Of a stretch of 64,000 nt of DNA, positions 16,059 to 24,002 are shown piece by piece. The translations under genes and the position numbers were made by a program. The stretch is from Agrobacterium cucumeris. Lineage in GTDB: Bacteria > Pseudomonadota > Alphaproteobacteria > Rhizobiales > Rhizobiaceae. The notes beneath the pieces are model-generated. The model worked only from the letters and a program-made list of their open reading frames with translations. It was not told where the DNA came from and ran no database searches. The first letter of the stretch is position 1; every line of letters starts with the position of its first letter. The stretch spans positions 496,001 through 560,000 of the forward strand of contig NZ_CP080388.1 of NCBI RefSeq assembly GCF_030036535.1, written 5' to 3'.

Positions 16059-17907
16059 CCGCATCTCCTTCCTGGCTGTTCTCTTCCCGGGCATCGTCCA
16101 GCGCCACTGGCTGGGCCTGAGCATTGGCCACGACACGCAACGGCGAGATCGTCTGGGCGGATGCGGCGTATCCCTTGGGAGCCTGCCCTTTTTGAGCCTG
16201 CCCCTGGGGAACACGCAGCACCTTCGAGAGCACCTCGTCGCGCGGGCCGAAAGCCTTCATCCGCCCCTCTTCCATCATCAGAATGAAATCGACGACGCCG
16301 ATGGCGCTCGGTCGGTGGGCGACGACGACGGCAATACCGTTGCGCGCCTTGACCGACGCAATCGCCTTGACCACGGCGGCTTCGCCTTCCGCATCGAGAT
16401 TGGCGTTCGGCTCGTCCAGCACCACGATGAAGGGATCGCCGTAAAGCGCGCGGGCAAGCCCGATACGCTGGCGCTGCCCGGCAGAAAGCGCAGAGCCTGC
16501 CTCGCCGATATCGCTGTCATAGCCCTTTTCGAAACGCAGGATCAGTTCATGCGCTCCGGCAGCTTTTGCCGCAGCGATAATCGCCTCGGGATCGGGATTG
16601 TCCTCGAAACGGGAGATATTTTCGCCGATCGTGCCGTCGAACAGCTCCACGCCCTGCGGCAGATAGCCGATGTGGCGGCCAAGGGCCTCGCGATCCCATT
16701 GATCGAAGCTCGCGCCATCCAGCCGCACCTTGCCGGCCGCCGGCATCCAGGCGCCGGTGAGAATACGTGACAGGGTAGATTTACCGGAGCCGGAGGGGCC
16801 GATTACCCCAAGCGCATTTCCGGCAGTGATGACAAAACCAAGGCCGGTCACAGTCGGCTTTCTCTCGCCCGGCGGGACAATGGTGGCGTTCTCTACCCGC
16901 AGTTCCTTTTCAGGTTTCGGCAGCGCCATGGCCGTGGCATTGGCCGGCATCTGCGCGAATAGCTCCCTCAGCCGCGCCCAGCTCTGCCGAGCGGCCACGA
17001 AGGACTTCCAGTTGGAAATGGCAAGATCGACGGGCGCCAATGCCCGGCCCATCATGATCGAGCTGGCAATCATCACGCCGCCCGAAGCCTCTTGGTTGAT
17101 GACGAGCCACGCACCAACCGCAAGAATGGCCGATTGCAGCACGACCCGCAGCGATTTCGCGATATTGCCAAGACCGCCGGCCACATCGCCCGCCTTGCGA
17201 TTGGCGGCGAGATAGGCCTCGTTGGAGTTTTGCCAGCGTTTGCCGAGCCGGCCGGAAAGCCCCATGGCCTGCACAACCTCGGCATTGCGGCGCGAGGCCT
17301 CCAGCTGGCGATTGCGGGCCATGTTTTCGACCATCGTGTCGCGGATCGGTTTCTGGGAAAAGATGTTGGTCAGGATCGTCAGCGATATGAGCAGAATGGC
17401 GCCGGCAAGGGCCGTCACGCCGATCCAGAAATGAAACAGAAAACATATGCCGAGATAAAGCGGCATCCACGGCAGATCGAAAAAGGCGGTCGGCCCGGTG
17501 CCGGAGAGGAAGCCGCGCACATTGTCGAGATCGCGCAGCGGCTGTAACCCGTCGCCCGGCATGCGGTTGACGAGCGGCAGGCGCACGACGGCATCATGCA
17601 CCCTGCCGGAATGGCGCATGTCGAAATCTTCGCCGATGCGGATCAGAACGCGGGCGCGGATGATATCAAGCAGGCACTGAAAACCGTAAAGGCCAAGCGC
17701 CAGAAGGGCGAGCCCGACCAGTGTCGGCAGGCTGCCGCTGGCCAGCACCCGGTCATAGACCTGCAGCATGAAGAGCGGCGAGGTGAGCGCCAGTATGTTG
17801 ACCACGCCGCTGACGAGCGCGACACCGAGAAACGTACTTTTAAGGGGCGAAACAACCGCCGCAGTGAGGGACTGCGGCGGTGTCTGCTGGTGGTTTTGAA
17901 AGCCCAC
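16045..17907 (-). CDS. hasD: Type I secretion ABC exporter (HasD/PrtD-like)
   Basis: 620 residues from a GTG at 17907, 15 bp after the hemophore stop. The upstream 61 codons of the open frame lie over the hemophore gene in another frame and are not used. An N-terminal six-helix transmembrane domain (about 20-310) carries the PrtD-type SPLFMLQVYDRVL stretch. The nucleotide-binding domain has Walker A GPSGSGKST, signature LSAGQRQRIGLARAL and Walker B FIVVLDEPN. It exports the hemophore, whose C-terminus would be the secretion signal. Confidence 0.92.
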   Translation of the reverse strand: MGFQNHQQTPPQSLTAAVVSPLKSTFLGVALVSGVVNILALTSPLFMLQVYDRVLASGSLPTLVGLALLALGLYGFQCLLDIIRARVLIRIGEDFDMRHSGRVHDAVVRLPLVNRMPGDGLQPLRDLDNVRGFLSGTGPTAFFDLPWMPLYLGICFLFHFWIGVTALAGAILLISLTILTNIFSQKPIRDTMVENMARNRQLEASRRNAEVVQAMGLSGRLGKRWQNSNEAYLAANRKAGDVAGGLGNIAKSLRVVLQSAILAVGAWLVINQEASGGVMIASSIMMGRALAPVDLAISNWKSFVAARQSWARLRELFAQMPANATAMALPKPEKELRVENATIVPPGERKPTVTGLGFVITAGNALGVIGPSGSGKSTLSRILTGAWMPAAGKVRLDGASFDQWDREALGRHIGYLPQGVELFDGTIGENISRFEDNPDPEAIIAAAKAAGAHELILRFEKGYDSDIGEAGSALSAGQRQRIGLARALYGDPFIVVLDEPNANLDAEGEAAVVKAIASVKARNGIAVVVAHRPSAIGVVDFILMMEEGRMKAFGPRDEVLSKVLRVPQGQAQKGQAPKGYAASAQTISPLRVVANAQAQPVALDDAREENSQEGDADVKH

Positions 17908-17921
17908 AGCCTGTTTTTCCT

Positions 17922-18677
17922 TTACGCGGCAAGCGCCGATGCGCTGGCGAAAATGAAGTCCGATGCGTCGAGTACGCTTGCATCGACACCGACGAGTGTG
18001 ATCGAAACGGAGGCGTTGGAGTCGGATTCCACCACCGCATTGCCGTTGAGGTTGTACCAGAACAGGTCTGCGACCGAGGTCGAACCCCAACCGGATACGT
18101 CAAGCTTATCAGCACCATCCTGATAACCATAGGTGCCGGTTGGTCCAGCGGTTACGATATCGTTACCCCCGGAGAAGACGAATGTATCAGCGCCGGCAAA
18201 ACCGGTCAGCGTGTTCGAAGATGCAGTATCTTCGATTACAGTGCCGGTAGCTGCGAAGTAGTCATAAAAACCGGCAAGCGAGCCAAAACGGGCAAGCTGG
18301 TAAACGGCGAGATCGAGCAGATCGCGGGCGCCGGCAAGCGAGTAAGCGCTGTCGGGATCGATCAGCAGTTCCTGCTGGCTGACGGCAATGCCGCTGGTGG
18401 ACTGGCTGTAGCCGGTGCCGAGAACAATGCTGTCGACCGAACCCGTCAGGTTGCCCTGGGAGTATTGCAGAGCGCCGCTCATGACGATGCCCTTGCCGCC
18501 GTTGCTGCCATCACCCCACGCCTCATAGGTCGTGCTCGGGTTGATGGTGGTCGTGGCGAGAGAGCTGGTCTGAGCGTCGTAGAACGCACCATAGGTCGAA
18601 CCGAAACCGCTCGTCCAACCGTTGAGGTAGCCGATCAGGTCGGAGGAAGACTGCGTCAGTTGAATTGTGGTAGCCAT
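17922..18677 (-). CDS. hasA: HasA-like secreted hemophore with RTX/serralysin-like C-terminal domain
   Basis: 251 residues with no N-terminal signal peptide, as expected for type I secretion; AAGGAG precedes the ATG. Residues 1-130 resemble the HasA hemophore: DLIGYLNGWTSGFG near the start, then MSGALQYSQGNLTGSVDSIV, where Tyr72 aligns by eye with heme ligand Tyr75 of Serratia HasA. The histidine-bearing loop is shorter. Residues about 150-251 form a serralysin-type RTX end: TLTGFAGADTFVFSGGNDIV and LDASDFIFASASALAA. HasA proteins are usually about 190 residues, so this is an extended form. It would scavenge heme outside the cell and hand it to the receptor encoded upstream. Confidence 0.8.
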   Translation of the reverse strand: MATTIQLTQSSSDLIGYLNGWTSGFGSTYGAFYDAQTSSLATTTINPSTTYEAWGDGSNGGKGIVMSGALQYSQGNLTGSVDSIVLGTGYSQSTSGIAVSQQELLIDPDSAYSLAGARDLLDLAVYQLARFGSLAGFYDYFAATGTVIEDTASSNTLTGFAGADTFVFSGGNDIVTAGPTGTYGYQDGADKLDVSGWGSTSVADLFWYNLNGNAVVESDSNASVSITLVGVDASVLDASDFIFASASALAA

Positions 18678-18708
18678 AGGTGTACTCCTTTACTGGCCAA
18701 TATAGATA

Positions 18709-18728
18709 CCTTCGTCCTGTGACGAAGG
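18709..18728 (-). terminator. Stem-loop between receptor and hemophore genes (1)
   Basis: CCTTCGTC-CTGT-GACGAAGG: perfect 8-bp stem with a 4-base loop in the 104-bp gap between hasR and hasA. There is no U-tract, so it is more likely an attenuator, processing site or mRNA stabiliser than a full terminator. Confidence 0.5.
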
Positions 18729-18735
18729 CGTTTCA

Positions 18736-18767
18736 TCTCCGGGACGGGCTGCAACCCAACCCGGAGA
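18736..18767 (-). other. Stem-loop between receptor and hemophore genes (2)
   Basis: TCTCCGGG pairs with CCCGGAGA 16 bases later, with a nested GGG/CCC inside the loop. It is adjacent to the first hairpin and just past the receptor stop. The two may trim or protect the transcript so that hemophore is made in excess over receptor. That function is inferred. Confidence 0.45.
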
Positions 18768-18781
18768 ATTTCTTCCGCGCC

Positions 18782-21556
18782 TCAGAACTTCACGTTCATC
18801 GTCGCGATGAAGGTACGGCCAGGCGCGGTGTAGGCGCTTGTTGCCGGAATATATTTGCGGTCCATCAGGTTGTTGACGGCGAAACGAAGTGTCGCCTTGT
18901 CATTGAAAGCGTAGGACCCATAGAGGTCGACCGTCGTGTAGGGATCGGTCACCTCACGCAGATTGCCCTCCGTATCGAGCGAGCGCGATTGTGTCGGTGT
19001 GACGTGGTTCAACCGTGCGCCGAGAGCGAATTTCTCTTCAAAGAAACGCATACCGCCATCGAGCGTGAGTTTCACCTTTGGCGCCACATCGCCGGGCCAG
19101 GCGACGATCTCGCCGCTCGTTGTTGTGGTGCCGTTGGAAAAAACCTGCGTTTTGTCCGGCCAGTCGGTCTTCAGCAACGTTGCCGAACCACCAAGCCAGA
19201 AGCTTCGCGCATCATAATTGCCCTCAAATTCAAGCCCGCGCATATAGGTCGTGCCGTCAAGATTGACGAAGCTGGTATAGGTGCGGTCGGGAACCTGATC
19301 GGTGACGAGATAACCGAGCGCGATGTAATCTTTCACCTCGCGGCGAAAGGCAGCCATTTTGATGCGCACGGAATCGTGGTCCAGCAACACGCCGTCGAAG
19401 CTCATATTCGCGCCGATTTCATAGGTCGTGGCTTTTTCGGCCCGGAGGGACTGGTTCGGGGCATACTCGTAACCAACGGAATCTCCGGGGCGAGCACCGG
19501 CGAAAAAAGCCTCGAGAATTGTTGGCGGGCGCAGGCTCTGGGAATAACTTACATAGGGCCGGAACCAGTCGAACGGCTTGAACTCTATCGTGGCGGAGGG
19601 CAGCCACGCACTGTATGTGCGGTCGATATCCATCTCATAAGCAGGATTTTCGACGACATTTTCGTAAGTGGTCGCCAGCGGACCTGTACCAGGCATGCAG
19701 TTCGCCGCAATGCCCGACCATAAGCGGCTAGTAAATCGAGCTTCGGTAATCGTCGTTCCCGGATTTTGCCCCAAGAACACGTTATTATAATATTGAGACG
19801 CCGTGTAATTGTTGCCTATCGGATCACAGGCTACCGTTATCGTCCGCCTATAGGAGTTTTCGCTGTAGTAAGTGGCGGATCCCTTCAGACGCGACCAATC
19901 ATAACGCACCCCGCCACTTATCGTTATCCAGTCTGCCGGCTCAAGCTCTCCATTTAAGAACAGGCTGGCGACATCACGGCGACCGGGGGGGCTAAAGGCG
20001 GTGAAGCTGCTGGCATAGGCGGGATTTTTCGCGATCGCAGAACTCATGGCAGCCGACGAGGCTATATCCCGGAAGGCTTCAGCCCCATAATTAAGGCTGA
20101 GCGTGCCGACTTTGGTATCGAAACGGCTGGTGTTTTCCACGCTACCACCGAAGCTGCGCAAGCCCATGTCGAGTTCGGTTTCGGAGGCATAGGAACGCGC
20201 CGACCGCAGCTCATGCGTCATGTTATCGTTCAGCCATAGCGACGACTTGAAGTCGATGAGTTCGCTTTCCGGATCCCAGTCCAGCTTGGCCACGATGCTG
20301 TCGTTGCGTACACTTTCCCGGTCAACCTGCTCGGCCGCGCCCTGCACGAAATCATTCTGCTGATGCATCCATGACAATGAAGTCTGCACGTCCCCAAAAT
20401 CGCCTTCTCCCTTGAAGAAGGTCGACCAGCCGTCCCGGCCGAGCAGGTCTTTCATTGTCAGTGCGGTGCTTCGGGCCTCACCTTTCGTTCCGATCTCGTA
20501 TTCGTCCATGATCGTGCGGCTGTAACCTGCGACGAAAGAAAGAGGACCATCCGGCTCTCGAACGGCAGCCAGAACCGAACCCTGAAAGTCGTAACCATTG
20601 GTGCCGCGGGAGATATTGACCTCACCACCCTTGTTCGCGCCTTCGGGGATCAGATCGGCGGCGCGGATGGTGCGGAACTCAACCTTGCCACCCAGAGAAC
20701 CGGCATTACCGGAGGTGGCGTTGGTCATTTTCTCGACTTCGACCGCACGGATAAAGGCCGTATCCACATAGGCCTGGCCATTATTTGCGGAATAAATCGA
20801 AGCGCCGCCGGTGCTGAAACCACGCTGCGCATTCTGCCGCGCTCCATCGATGGAGACGACCACGCGGCCGCTCTCCTGCAAACCGCGCACATTGGGCGAA
20901 ACTGTCGGGAAGCTGCCGTTGCCTTCACCGGCATAAACACCGGACACGCGGTTGAAAACATCGCGCGTATTGCGCACGCCGGCGGATTGAATCGCCTCGC
21001 GGCTGACGATACTGATGCTGGCAGGGGTTTCATAAACCCAGTCCGGCGTCCCCTGATAACCGGTGCCGGCAATGGAATTGCGCCCGGTTTTACCGGTGAC
21101 GGTGATTGCTTCCAGAACGGTCGTGCCTTCGGTCCCGGAAAGATCGGCCGCCGCCTGCCCCGTGCCGATGACAACAGCTCTGCCATTTCCGGCGATGCGG
21201 AAATTGACGCCCGTGCCAGCCAGCAGCCGTGATAGGGCCTCCCGCACCGTGAAACTGCCGGTGACGGCATTGGTGCGCACATTGCCGGCAGATGGCGTGG
21301 CAAGCGTGACCTGAAGGCCGGATTGCCGCCCGAAAGCGCCGACGACCGACGATAGTGACTGGGCCGGAATATTGAATGGCCGCGTTGCGCCCTGCTCACC
21401 ACCGGCGCGCTGACCATTTGCGGTATTCGTTGCGGTCTGCGCAAAAGCCGGCATCGAAATTGACACGGCGACCACTGTCGTGGCCAGCAGGGCGGCCCTG
21501 TGCGCCCGCTGCCCCGCTTTTTTCTGTGAACCGGTCGTACGTATCTGGAGGCGCAT
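18782..21556 (-). CDS. hasR: TonB-dependent heme/hemophore receptor with STN signalling domain (HasR-like)
   Basis: 924-residue outer-membrane receptor. A signal peptide ends at MPAFAQ. A secretin/TonB short N-terminal (STN) signalling domain (about residues 58-115, FNIPAQSLSSVVGAFGRQSG) is followed by a plug starting near EAITVTG and a beta-barrel ending in Phe (ATMNVKF). A heme-receptor-like segment SQSLRPPTILEAFF then APNQSLRAEK recalls the FRAP/NPNL box, with Pro in place of Ala. The STN domain fits signalling through the FecR-like protein to the ECF sigma factor encoded upstream. Substrate assignment rests on the adjacent hemophore gene. Confidence 0.88.
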   Translation of the reverse strand: MRLQIRTTGSQKKAGQRAHRAALLATTVVAVSISMPAFAQTATNTANGQRAGGEQGATRPFNIPAQSLSSVVGAFGRQSGLQVTLATPSAGNVRTNAVTGSFTVREALSRLLAGTGVNFRIAGNGRAVVIGTGQAAADLSGTEGTTVLEAITVTGKTGRNSIAGTGYQGTPDWVYETPASISIVSREAIQSAGVRNTRDVFNRVSGVYAGEGNGSFPTVSPNVRGLQESGRVVVSIDGARQNAQRGFSTGGASIYSANNGQAYVDTAFIRAVEVEKMTNATSGNAGSLGGKVEFRTIRAADLIPEGANKGGEVNISRGTNGYDFQGSVLAAVREPDGPLSFVAGYSRTIMDEYEIGTKGEARSTALTMKDLLGRDGWSTFFKGEGDFGDVQTSLSWMHQQNDFVQGAAEQVDRESVRNDSIVAKLDWDPESELIDFKSSLWLNDNMTHELRSARSYASETELDMGLRSFGGSVENTSRFDTKVGTLSLNYGAEAFRDIASSAAMSSAIAKNPAYASSFTAFSPPGRRDVASLFLNGELEPADWITISGGVRYDWSRLKGSATYYSENSYRRTITVACDPIGNNYTASQYYNNVFLGQNPGTTITEARFTSRLWSGIAANCMPGTGPLATTYENVVENPAYEMDIDRTYSAWLPSATIEFKPFDWFRPYVSYSQSLRPPTILEAFFAGARPGDSVGYEYAPNQSLRAEKATTYEIGANMSFDGVLLDHDSVRIKMAAFRREVKDYIALGYLVTDQVPDRTYTSFVNLDGTTYMRGLEFEGNYDARSFWLGGSATLLKTDWPDKTQVFSNGTTTTSGEIVAWPGDVAPKVKLTLDGGMRFFEEKFALGARLNHVTPTQSRSLDTEGNLREVTDPYTTVDLYGSYAFNDKATLRFAVNNLMDRKYIPATSAYTAPGRTFIATMNVKF

Positions 21557-21703
21557 GCTGGCTTTGTCTTCCTGTCTTTCACTCCGGACATATGTTGACC
21601 GGATTACTCAACAAAAAGACGATTGCCTCGGCAATTTTTTTCAGGCTTTCGGAAGAAATTTTATAAATCACTGAAAATAAATACGTTTTTGTTTCAGAAG
21701 GTT

Positions 21704-22699
21704 TCAGAAGCGGGTAATGATGCGGGCGCTATCGCCAATCGCGTGAACTTTACCCTTATAGGGCTCCACCAAAGCTTCCAGCGCGCGGTCAGGGTCGCGT
21801 AGATCGTAAAAACCCGTCACCCGCTGCCCGGCAAGCGTCTTGTCGGCCATTGTCAGCCACGCCGGATGGTAACGCTGGATCTGTTCCACCACAGAACCGA
21901 TCGTCGCGTCCACAACGTAGAGCTCGCCGTTGCGCCAGCCGCCAATATCCTCGACGGAAACATTCTCTTTCCGGATCGCACCGGAAGCGTCGACAATCAG
22001 CATCTCGCCCGGCACAAGCCGGGTTGGCGGTGCATTACGGAAGGAGGCCTCCACGGAACCATGGGCAAGCGCGACTTGCGTTACACCGTCCGTGAGGTCA
22101 ACGTCGAAAGCCGTGCCCAGCACCTGAACCGTGACGTTTTGCGCCTCCACGGTGAAGGGGCGTGTGGTATCCGGTACGACATCGAAGAAAGCTTCGCCCT
22201 TCAGCACTTTCACAGTGCGGCGGCCATTGGTGAAATCCGTGGAAAGCGCACTCGCCGCCGCAAGCTGTACCCTGCTGCCATCATCGAGGGTTATCGTGCG
22301 GCTTTCACCGGTGGTGGTCTGATAATCGGCCTTGATACGGACGAGAGATACCGGGACGAACAGCACGGCAAGACAGAGAGCAGCCGCCGCCATCGCCGCA
22401 CCGGCATAATGCCGCCCGGACCAACGTCGCCGCGATATCGGTTTCATAGCCTTTTCCGGCAAATGCGGCGCGTCTTCCCAGAGGTTCTTGAATTCCGGCT
22501 CTACCAGACCAAGGTTGCGCCACGTCCTGCAGGTCCGCTCCCAGGCAAGACGGTTTGCCGCAGACGCTGCCAGCCATCGGTCGAATTCAGCCTTCAGCCG
22601 CGGTTCCACTGCGCCTGCCTGGAGGCGGAGCAGCCACTCGGCCGCTTCTTCCGCCTTCCCGTCCGGTAATTCTATTTTGTTATCTGGATCAATGGTCAT
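21704..22699 (-). CDS. hasS: FecR-family anti-sigma factor/signal transducer (HasS-like)
   Basis: 331 residues. A cytoplasmic sigma-binding N-terminus has the DUF4880-type AAEWLLRLQAG and RWLAASAANRLAWERT. One membrane segment lies at about 98-120 (AGAAMAAAALCLAVLFVPVS), and a periplasmic FecR domain starts near TTTGESRTITLDDGSRV. The C-terminal stretch (LVEPYKGKVHAIGDSARI) would contact the receptor's STN domain. It sits between the sigma factor and receptor genes, the standard order for cell-surface signalling. Confidence 0.9.
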   Translation of the reverse strand: MTIDPDNKIELPDGKAEEAAEWLLRLQAGAVEPRLKAEFDRWLAASAANRLAWERTCRTWRNLGLVEPEFKNLWEDAPHLPEKAMKPISRRRWSGRHYAGAAMAAAALCLAVLFVPVSLVRIKADYQTTTGESRTITLDDGSRVQLAAASALSTDFTNGRRTVKVLKGEAFFDVVPDTTRPFTVEAQNVTVQVLGTAFDVDLTDGVTQVALAHGSVEASFRNAPPTRLVPGEMLIVDASGAIRKENVSVEDIGGWRNGELYVVDATIGSVVEQIQRYHPAWLTMADKTLAGQRVTGFYDLRDPDRALEALVEPYKGKVHAIGDSARIITRF

Positions 22700-22811
22700 T
22701 GAACCCGGCCAGTTCCTTTGGGCAGGCGGAGGTGCCGCCTCGTCTTCCGCGTTGTTATAAAGACGTTTGAGAGAGAGATTTTTTTCACGGGATGTGGCAA
22801 GCAGGGCAATT

Positions 22812-23312
22812 TTACTTCATTTCTCTGGTAATCGCGGCAATGCTGCCCTTGATCAGACGGTGAGCGCTGGCCACGGACACCCCGAGGTGACGCGCGATCT
22901 CTTCCATATTGTAACCACCGAACCTGTGCATTTCCAATGCCACACGTGCCTGAACCGGCAGGGAGGCCAAAATCGTCTGCATCTGCCGAACTTCATCGCA
23001 GAACAGCGCATGCTCCTCCGGCGTACCATGATCCTGCGGCACACCCCAGAACGGCGTGTCATCCGGCCGCTCCCGCAGGTCCTGCCGGCTGCGCCGGCGA
23101 TTATCAAGGGCAAGGTTGCGAACGATCCGGAAGAGATAGGATTTGAGGTTGGAGGGATTGCCGGAGGCTTCCGGAACGAATTTCAGGAATGCCTCCTGAA
23201 CAACGTCTTCCGCATCCGCCCGGGACCCCAGAATGAGGGTGGCGTATTTGATCAGGTCGACCCTATGCGCGACGTAAGCGTTATAACGCTTGTCATCTTC
23301 CCGTATGCCCAT
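22812..23312 (-). CDS. hasI: FecI-type ECF sigma factor (HasI-like)
   Basis: 166 residues with sigma region 2 (ADAEDVVQEAFLKFVPEA, then LFRIVRNLALDNRRR) and region 4 (LPVQARVALEMHRFGGYNME, then LGVSVASAHRLIKGSI). It is the first gene of the has locus. It would direct transcription of the receptor/hemophore genes when the receptor meets heme-loaded hemophore. A TGA-N9-TCA iron-box candidate lies 114 bp upstream. Confidence 0.92.
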   Translation of the reverse strand: MGIREDDKRYNAYVAHRVDLIKYATLILGSRADAEDVVQEAFLKFVPEASGNPSNLKSYLFRIVRNLALDNRRRSRQDLRERPDDTPFWGVPQDHGTPEEHALFCDEVRQMQTILASLPVQARVALEMHRFGGYNMEEIARHLGVSVASAHRLIKGSIAAITREMK

Positions 23313-23425
23313 GTCTCAACCGAGAGAAATTTCAAGGATCAACGAAACTGCAAGCCGCCGATTGGCAGCGCAGATTTCCGGTAAAGACCTCTAGCACCCA
23401 AACCGTCAGCCGAACAGATATTTCA

Positions 23426-23440
23426 TGACAATTATCATCA
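23426..23440. promoter_or_regulatory. Candidate RirA iron-responsive (IRO) box
   Basis: TGACAATTATCATCA fits TGA-N9-TCA, the IRO motif recognised by the rhizobial iron regulator RirA. It lies 114 bp upstream of the sigma-factor gene in an AT-rich stretch suited to a promoter. A 6-base specified motif can arise by chance, so the evidence is position plus fit. Confidence 0.45.
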
Positions 23441-23469
23441 AGAATCACAGTTTTTGTCGCAATGTTGAT

Positions 23470-23630
23470 CGGAATGCTTTGAATTCCAACCCGATTGCAT
23501 CCACGCCTGGCCCGGTCAGAATGAGATCGAGACGGTCAGCCAGAAGTTTCGGGATAAGGCGGATCGATTTGCCTTCCACGAGTTGCGTCAGGGTTTCCGG
23601 TGAACGCTCGCGAAAATCCTGAAGCAATTG
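23470..23630 (-). pseudogene. Fragment of a LysR-family effector-binding domain
   Basis: Within the 690-bp gene-free stretch 23313-24002, the minus strand encodes [19 protein letters not shown] followed by [19 protein letters not shown]. This resembles the start of a LysR substrate-binding domain. No helix-turn-helix domain, ribosome site or C-terminal lobe accompanies it, so it is a broken remnant. The rest of the stretch holds only the iron-box candidate and the operator at 23724. Confidence 0.4.
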
Positions 23631-23723
23631 GGGACGAGGCCCGCCGCCGCACTGTCTATGGCAGGAAGCCGCAGAACGTGAGTGGGCAGTGCGTTGCCAG
23701 ATCGGCCGACGCACCGCTCTTTC

Positions 23724-23740
23724 GTTTAGTTATTCTAAAC
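23724..23740. promoter_or_regulatory. Operator-like inverted repeat, copy B, upstream of the reductase operon
   Basis: GTTTAG-TTATT-CTAAAC followed by AAAAACA. It is a perfect 6-bp inverted repeat with a 5-bp spacer, 263 bp upstream of the reductase start. It matches the site at 35296 in spacing, arms and trailing A-rich sequence. This points to shared control by the LysR regulator encoded at 35338. Confidence 0.55.
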
Positions 23741-24002
23741 AAAAACACATGACCGGCGGGATTGTTTCTGCCTATGCCCGCGCAAATAATCAGTTTTGTC
23801 AGAGGGATAAATCGAGGTCCGGCGTGGGACGATAGATTGGTCGTGGCCAATCAGCAAACACAGTCTTAAGGGGCTCGCGCCTCCCGCCAAAACCTTGGGC
23901 CTTCTGAAGATTGAATCCAGCCGTTGTCGATCGGTCTCGTGGGCAGTCCCCAGGGTGACGCCTGCGGATCGCCGACACGGCAATCATGAGGACAAGCACA
24001 TT

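Noticed and set aside
21622..21641. Small hairpin followed by a T-run between fecR-like and receptor genes
   Set aside because: The T-run is on the plus strand, where no gene is transcribed toward it. The stem is only about 5 bp, so it is not a terminator for the minus-strand operon.
23724..23740. Possible Irr box (iron control element) for the has locus
   Set aside because: Only one arm resembles the Irr consensus and it is more than 400 bp from hasI. The closer match is the site at 35296, so it was assigned to the LysR regulon.
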